A stretch of 64,000 bases of DNA from Bos javanicus (taxonomy: Eukaryota; Chordata; Mammalia; Artiodactyla; Bovidae), in NCBI RefSeq assembly GCF_032452875.1, contig NC_083885.1:29119925-29183924 (forward strand), written 5' to 3'. The notes under the pieces are model-generated. The model was not told the DNA's origin. It saw only the letters and a program-made list of their open reading frames with translations, and did not search any database. The position numbers and the translations under genes were made by a program. Shown here one piece after another: positions 57,932-64,000 of this stretch. How positions within the stretch are numbered: the stretch's first letter is position 1; each line of letters starts with the position of its first letter.

Positions 57932-57959
57932 ACACACACACACACACACACACACACAC
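57932..57959. repeat. (AC)14 microsatellite
   Basis: An uninterrupted AC run ending just before an A run and a Bov-tA. Confidence 0.97.
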
Positions 57960-57967
57960 GAAAAAAA

Positions 57968-58144
57968 TGAAAAGTGAAAGTGAAAGTCGCTCAGTCATGT
58001 CAGACTCTTTGTGCAATTCTCCAGGCCAGAATACCAGAATGGGTAGCTGTTCTCTCCTCCAGGGGATCTTCCCAACCCAGGGATCAAACCCAGGTCTCCC
58101 GCATTGCAGGTGGACTCTTTACCAGCTGAGTAAACAGGGAAGCC
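57968..58144 (-). mobile_element. Bov-tA SINE, internally shortened
   Basis: A minus-strand Bov-tA lacking about 30-40 bp after 'gactctttgtg'. It follows an AC microsatellite directly. Confidence 0.9.
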
Positions 58145-58190
58145 CATATATATACATATACACACATATATACATTTACATATATATATT

Positions 58191-58524
58191 GTTGTTCAGT
58201 TGCCCAATCGTGTCCGACTCTTTGAAACCTCATGGACTGCTGCACTCCAGGCCTCCCTATTCCTCACAATCTCACAGAGTTTGCCCAAGTTCATGTCCAC
58301 TGCATCAGTGATGCCATCCAGCCATCTCATCCTTTGACACCCTCTTCTCCTTCTGCCCTCAATCTTTCCCAGCATCAGGGTCTTTTCCAGTGATTTGGCT
58401 GTTTGCATCAGATAGCCAAAATATTGGAACTTCAGCTTCAGCATCAGTCTTTCCAGTGAGTATTCCATTAACTGGTTTGATCTCCTTGCTGTCCAAGGAA
58501 CACTCAGGAGTCTTCTCCAGCACA
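58191..58524 (-). mobile_element. BovB 3' end, minus part of an inverted chimera
   Basis: The last 330 bp of BovB in reverse, giving CQRMRWLDGITDAVDMN on the minus strand. It joins, at about 58525, a piece of the BovB 5' UTR in the opposite orientation. Confidence 0.9.
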
Positions 58525-58676
58525 ATTTGAAATGAGCTATGCTGTGTAGGGTCACCCAAGATAAATAGGTCATAGTGGAGAGTTCTGACAAACATGATCC
58601 ACTGGAAGACGGAATGGCAAACCACTCTGGTATTCTTGCCATGAGAACCTTAAGAACTATATAAAAAGACAGAAAG
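58525..58676 (+). mobile_element. BovB 5' UTR, plus part of an inverted chimera
   Basis: 'ggtcatagtggagagttctg', then 'ggaatggcaaaccactctgg', then 'ttgccatgagaacc' follow the BovB 5' UTR consensus as I recall it, on the plus strand. More than 2 kb of BovB between the two pieces is missing. Confidence 0.75.
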
Positions 58677-58696
58677 ATATATATATATATATATAT
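58677..58696. repeat. (AT)n microsatellite
   Basis: A short AT run. A similar AT/CA tract lies left of the BovB chimera at 58146-58190. Confidence 0.9.
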
Positions 58697-58699
58697 GTT

Positions 58700-59804
58700 T
58701 AACATACACATTTAGTTTATATAGCATATAAACTTTATAGAGATTATATATAAAATAGTATATACTCTATTATGTGTATAATATATTTAATAAGTAATGT
58801 ACATCATTAACCAAGAGCTTTAAATCTCTTCCCTAAGCTCTCCACAAATTAATTATTTAGAAGGCCATTAACTAAGGAAAAATAAAATGTTGAAAATGAA
58901 CATGTACATAGGCAACATAATCAAAATTTTAAACACCCAGAAAGAATTATGAAAAAATGTTAGTCTTAAATTGCCAGAAGAAATCAGAAGGGCCACATTT
59001 GAAAGCCTATAATTGAAAGATTATATTTATCAAGAACAAGCACTTTTTCCAAAGCAACAAATTAAATAACGTCAGTATTCATTATTACTTAGCCATTATC
59101 TCAGATTTTTCCAAAAAGAATAGCTTCAGAAGTTCTTACCAAGTAGAATTGAAATCAATAATGAATTTCATGTTGAAAATATTTTAGTGGAAATGTTTGA
59201 CTGCCGAGATATTTGAAAGCAACATACTCATCCTAAAGGAAAAAATCATGGGCAGTACTGCAGGTTTTGGAACTAATAGTAAAGTGAGAAGTGTGTGTGT
59301 GTATGTGTGTGTGTAGCACTTCATTTAAAATTTTTCAAAACTATAATTAATAAAAAGTGTTTGGTCAATAATAAATGAAGATAGCTTAACAAATGCAGCT
59401 TTCCTGTTAATAAACATAAACAAAAGAAGAATTATTTTAGTTATATAATTGACAAATTTGCAAAAACTGACCCAAGAAAGAAAATATTTTTGCAATAAAC
59501 AAATACATATGTGTAGTTGCATTCTTTTTTATAAAATGTATTCATGTAATTTAAATATTAATTCATTACCCTTTTTCTTATACTGAAATAGTCATTTCTA
59601 TAGTTTATACTTATGTATATTTTATTATTTTATTTGTATGTTTATTTGTACACAAAAGTTAAATACAGCTTAGTTTCTGTGTGTTAGTCAATTATCATTA
59701 TTTCACTTCATGATTATTAGCAGAAATAAAGAAAGGGTGGTAGAAACTAATCTGTGTCACATATTCTAGGAGTGTCACTATTTTTTTTAATGTTTCATAG
59801 TTTT
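58700..59804. other. No gene; (TG)n at 59291-59314
   Basis: AT-rich sequence with one interrupted TG microsatellite. Confidence 0.5.
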
Positions 59805-59858
59805 ACACTCACACACATACATCTCACACACACACACATACACACACACACACACACG
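59805..59858. repeat. (CA)n microsatellite, interrupted
   Basis: CA units broken by 'tacatct' and 'cata'. Confidence 0.96.
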
Positions 59859-61154
59859 GCTACACGGAGGCAGGATCCACACAGCAGTAGAGTCCCCTGA
59901 TTGTCTTTGGATCCCGATCTCCGAAATAGCAATTCCACAGCATCAACTCTTGATTCTCTCCTTGTTTTGGTTTGCATGAAGTATTGTACACTGACTACAT
60001 ACATGTCTTGTCTTATCTTGAATGAAGCTTTAGTTTTCTGAAGATAAATGAGGATACTTTTAGCCTTGGACAAAGGGGAAGGATGTCGTTGGTTTTATCC
60101 ACTGATGGAGTGACAGAAAAGAACACAACTCTCTTATGCTCCAGTAAAGGCAAACTAATAAAGTTACCCAGAAGATGGGGACTACAAAGAGTGCGTTGAG
60201 ACGGTATAAGGGGACAGTAATAAACTGATGGGGTAGTGTAGCTATATAAGCAGCTTTCTCACTCTGTCCTTTGACTTCTTCTTATGAGCCATCCTTTTGA
60301 GGAAATATATTTTAAGTTTGCAGTCTATTGTGTTTCTTCAATAACGATCTTGTTTTAACATTACAGTAGTATATCTGTGAAGAATATATGTATTTAATGT
60401 TCTCTGACTAATGTTACATACAATGTAAGTGCAAGCTTATCTAAATGCAGCGATTAGCATAAATGTGGTTCACTGTAGTATGCATTGGGGGAAAAGTAAA
60501 TATATAAAGAAGTATATTTACATTGATTGACTCAGAGGTACCTCTTGTAATGTGATAGCAATTCAAAAACATTTCCCCTATAATTCAAGTGCTCAGAATG
60601 TGGTTAGGTGCAATCCAATTAATGTAATGTACATGACATTTTAGACTCATTTCAAAGAGGTGGTGCACAGTATTAAATTGCCAATGAAAAAATTGGCCTC
60701 AAATATTTATTATATTCCATTATAGCAGTTTCTGAAAATATTTAAATGACTGACTCTTTAGTCATTAATCCTTATTTTCAAATTATAAAACGGGAAAATG
60801 AAAAATGTAGGGGAGAGTTAAAAAGAAAAGCTAGGATAAATTCATCCATTGGTGAAATTTTTGTGCTTCAATGCAAGTCAAGAAACTCAGAAGTTTATAA
60901 GCAAATATTTACCTCTGCTGAGTAAAATGTGAGCCAAAGACTAGGCTCTGGCAAAGGTTACAGACAATGGAACATGTTATGGATAATTTGCATGCACTCA
61001 TTCACTCTGCAGATTTAGCCTGGAAATGAGACAAGTAGACATTGATAAGGCTTGAGTCTACATTTTGTCTAAAATGGTTAAAGCCGTAGCCGTAGCAATA
61101 TGTTTTACATTTGATTAGATAGCATCATTTCTAAAGGTGTCATGACATTTCTCT
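59859..61154. other. No recognised feature
   Basis: 59859-60075 is a little richer in CpG. A minus-strand frame there is extended only by translating the CA repeat. No gene is supported. Confidence 0.5.
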
Positions 61155-61280
61155 CCCTCCTTTCCAATTCTGTTTTTTCTTCTTTCCTTTCTTTCCATGG
61201 GGTCTGTTTTTTTGTTTGTTTATTCTTTCCTTTTTTTTTTTCTTCCTGAACATCTCTCTCCCTGTCTTTGTCTCTCTCCC
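61155..61280. repeat. Polypyrimidine tract
   Basis: A C/T-rich low-complexity region with T runs, next to a Bov-tA. Confidence 0.85.
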
Positions 61281-61452
61281 GACCCCATGGACTGTCGTCT
61301 ATCATGCTTCTCCATCCATGGGATTTTCCAGGCAAGAGTGCTGGAGTGGATTGCCATTTCCTTCTCCAGGAGATCTTCCCGACCTAGGAATCAAACTCGG
61401 ATTCCCCTCATTGCAGGCAGATGCTTTACCATCTAAGCCACCAGGGAAGCCC
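61281..61452 (-). mobile_element. Bov-tA SINE, truncated at its tail end
   Basis: A minus-strand Bov-tA lacking the usual 'gctcagtcgtgtccgactct' end; it begins abruptly at 'gaccccatgg'. The tRNA head is on the right. Confidence 0.9.
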
Positions 61453-62199
61453 ATATTAGCAAATACGGTAGGTTAAATTGGGATTTAATAAATTTACTAC
61501 CAAAACTCATCTATTTTTTTGTTTGTTTGTCTTTTTCTTGATTTCTTTATGTGTCCAATGCAGATTATCTGGGTTTTTATTTGAACTCTGGGTCTTTACT
61601 CAGACCCAGTAAAGGTGCTTCCACCTTGAATTCTGCAAATGGCCACAGGAAAGGCCAGAAAACCGAGAACAACACCTTCCACTTGCATGGTGTTGGTCAC
61701 TGTCACCATTATACTAAGTTTTTTCTTTTATTTTTTGCCTTGTGTTATGAAACTCTAATCACATAAGTCTCTTTATAATGTTTTATTTTGTTATATTACT
61801 ATTAAATTCCACTTTTAATGCACTGTGATTAGAGACAGATTTTTAGTATTCATTGAGATTGTATTGTGATTTATAAAGATAAAAATTTATAACTATATAG
61901 TATTATATATAATATATGTTAGATTTTAATTATATACATTTAAGTATATATATCTATGTGGATTGATAAATGGTTCTATTAAGTTTTTTTAAGATTAAAC
62001 TTGATGATAATGCTTTTGCCTTCATTTTCTTACTGAAAGTTGAGTTTCATTGCTCATTATGACTAAAACTGTCCCATCTTCCATTCTGACTCAAAATGTA
62101 TGAAAATCTCCCATTTTGACTCCTAAGTATTCATATTTTTATAAACACATTAATACTTCTACATAGTTAAACATTAAAATATACTCCTCTTAAAATTAC
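61453..62199. other. No recognised gene
   Basis: It contains a short (TTTG)n near 61518-61530, a 71-codon frame at 61551-61766 without known motifs, and an AT-rich part that may be old L1. Confidence 0.4.
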
Positions 62200-62268
62200 T
62201 TCATGGTGGAAATTTTTCCTTAAATTTACAAATGAGGAAACTGAGTCTCAGAGAAGCTAAAATGTGCT
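62200..62268 (+). repeat. MIR SINE core
   Basis: 'acaaatgaggaaactgagtc', then 'tcagagaagctaaaatgtgc', fits the MIR core. Confidence 0.6.
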
Positions 62269-63500
62269 GCTTAATATGAAAATTGATACCTAAAAATGAA
62301 TAAATCTGACAAGATGATATTTATTCAATTTCCCTAAAATTTCAGACTCAGAAAGAAATTAATATTGATTTTTCTTTAATAGCCTTTTAATGTATGTCTC
62401 AATTAGAGTATTCATGTTTCCCTTATCCAATTTAACTTCAACATTCATTTCTTTTTAATTCAGTAATAAACATGATTGAATTTCCTCTACTATGTATTGT
62501 CATAAAACATGCAATTCAGTCAAATTAATGTGACAAGGATGCCGAAGAGACTACCAAATAAAATCAAGCTATACTATACTATTTCATCATGTTCTAAATA
62601 TTACATGTTCCAAATATATTAGTGCTAGGATTAAATGTCTCAATATCACTCTCACTTACCATATTCCTTTATATTTCTTCATTGGATCTAGGACAGAGAT
62701 AAAACTATATAACCAAAAAGCATTTTAATTATAGAAAGGTAGAGGTTACTAATAAATTAAAGTGATACATGAATTTTTTGGAAAATTTTAAATGGTTAAT
62801 AGAAAAGTTTTTCAAGGAATTATGATTACCTAATTTATGATCCTTCAGTATTATTTAGGAAATATATCTTGTTTAAGCACACACACCACACAAATGAATG
62901 TATCCAAGCCCTAATGTTTAAATATGTGTCATGAGGTCTGAATCTTTGCTTGAGAGGATTTATATCCCAATGCACTTAATTTTCATAAAAATTATTTTGA
63001 TCCTGATTTCCTGCACCTTTATATATTCATACCTTGACACAATAAACCCTAGAATACATGGAATTACTTGTTATAAATAAGAAATAATAATAATAGATAG
63101 CATATTACTCAGGTTTTATAGCATTCACTTTCAAGATAATGGCTATAAAATAATAAGAAAAATAATACATGCATATAAAACAATTATAATTATAAACAAA
63201 ATAATTGTTTATTAAATTATTTTGAACTGTATTTTCAGAACTTGATAGACAACCCCCGGCAAATAAGTATGGGCAAGATAAAATAGGGTAGATTTACTTG
63301 CCAATTTGTCAACTGTTCTCTTTGGGAGATACAAATACCTTGACACAAAGTGAATTTTTGGTTCATTTTTCTTGCTATTCCCTTATTTCCATGCCATTCC
63401 TATACTTCCAATATTATATCTGGAAATACAGTTTCTTAATATTTTCCTCTTACCATCTCCTCTACTACAACTCTGTCCCTCACATGCGTGGTAATAAAAA
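62269..63500. other. No recognised feature
   Basis: Very AT-rich. No supported gene or repeat. Confidence 0.5.
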
Positions 63501-63514
63501 TAAACCTATACATG

Positions 63515-63703
63515 AAAGTGAAAGTCATTCAGTCGTGTCCACATCTTTGTGACCCCAGGGACTATCCATGGAATCCTCCAGGCCAGAATACTGAAGTGGG
63601 TAGCCTTTCCCTTCTCCAGAGGATCTTCCCGACCCAGAAATCGAACCAGGATCTCCTGCATTGCAGGTGGATTCTTTGCCAGCTGAGCTACCAGGGAAGC
63701 CCT
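63515..63703 (-). mobile_element. Bov-tA SINE
   Basis: A minus-strand Bov-tA with a 14-bp target-site duplication holding one mismatch (taaacctatacatg / taaacctattcatg) at 63501-63514 and 63704-63717. Confidence 0.93.
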
Positions 63704-63829
63704 TAAACCTATTCATGGACATTAAGAAAAACAAATGAGAATTCTTTGAACTAACTATGTTTGTAACTCCTCTGAAAATATAAAATAGGCTTTAAATAAA
63801 AGATTAAAAATACCTGTAGGATAGTTACT

Positions 63830-64000
63830 TCACAAAAATGGTGGAAGGGGCAGCCCAAGATCCCATATACTCACAGAAACATCCAAAAAAATAAAAAAGC
63901 TGTTAGAGTCAACTTTGTCTAAATTTTGGTAAACAAAGATTTCCAACAACCAAATGAACACTAGTGAACACTAAATCAAGAAGGAAGCAACTTTTAAAAA
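63830..64000 (+). mobile_element. Possible L1 5' end, runs off the window
   Basis: 'aaaatggtggaaggggcagc' and 'aaaaaagctgttagagtcaa' recall the start of an artiodactyl L1 5' region. Too little is present to be sure. Confidence 0.35.

Noticed and set aside
58196..58711. 171-codon minus-strand frame
   Set aside because: It runs across the two oppositely oriented BovB pieces and the AT microsatellite, so it is a chance fusion.
59795..60073. 92-codon minus-strand frame
   Set aside because: Its C-terminal part is a translation of the (CA)n microsatellite and the rest has no motif.

Overview
The window reads as non-coding intergenic DNA of a ruminant, most likely a bovid. It is AT-rich and CpG-poor, and it is filled with ruminant-specific retroposons: BovB (RTE-type LINE) and its SINE derivatives Bov-tA and Bov-A2. 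An L1-BT type 3' tail, a cetartiodactyl CHR-type SINE, and older L1, L2, MIR and MER5-like relics are also present. I found no intact host protein-coding gene, no functional tRNA or rRNA gene, no CRISPR array and nothing prokaryotic. Most longer open frames are BovB reverse-transcriptase remnants or their antisense shadows. Family names rest on remembered consensus sequences, not on a database search; boundaries without a target-site duplication (TSD) are approximate to about 10-30 bp.

Layout. 1-4840: an old minus-strand L1 split by two plus-strand BovB copies, the first of which carries an L1-BT insertion. 4951-10470: Bov-tA and Bov-A2 SINEs, MIRs and an L2 relic. 10478-12334: an L1 3' end inside L2, then a 1.5-kb BovB. 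12335-19700: sparse, old DNA (CHR SINE, MIRs, L2, one AC/AT microsatellite). 19725-22584: a SINE cluster and two BovB pieces. 22640-27640: an ancient LTR-like repeat broken into three pieces by BovB, including two inverted BovB arms of about 1.15 kb. 27641-30814: mostly unrecognised sequence. 30815-36065: a nearly full-length BovB containing another BovB, then an L1 containing a Bov-tA and a broken processed pseudogene of PPP2R1A, the PP2A scaffold subunit. 39349-45685: several L1 3' ends hit by Bov-tA and BovB, plus a 248-bp hairpin palindrome. 46200-50180: sparse, with an almost perfect 130-bp hairpin at 48149-48278. 50183-54781: old L1, a local duplication, L2 and a CpG-rich polyadenylated insert. 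56370-64000: SINEs, microsatellites, a BovB with its two ends in opposite orientation, and a possible L1 5' end at the window edge.

The parts do not act together as a pathway. The interest lies in the order of insertions, the BovB inverted repeat and mosaic junctions, the two long hairpins, and the PPP2R1A retrocopy.
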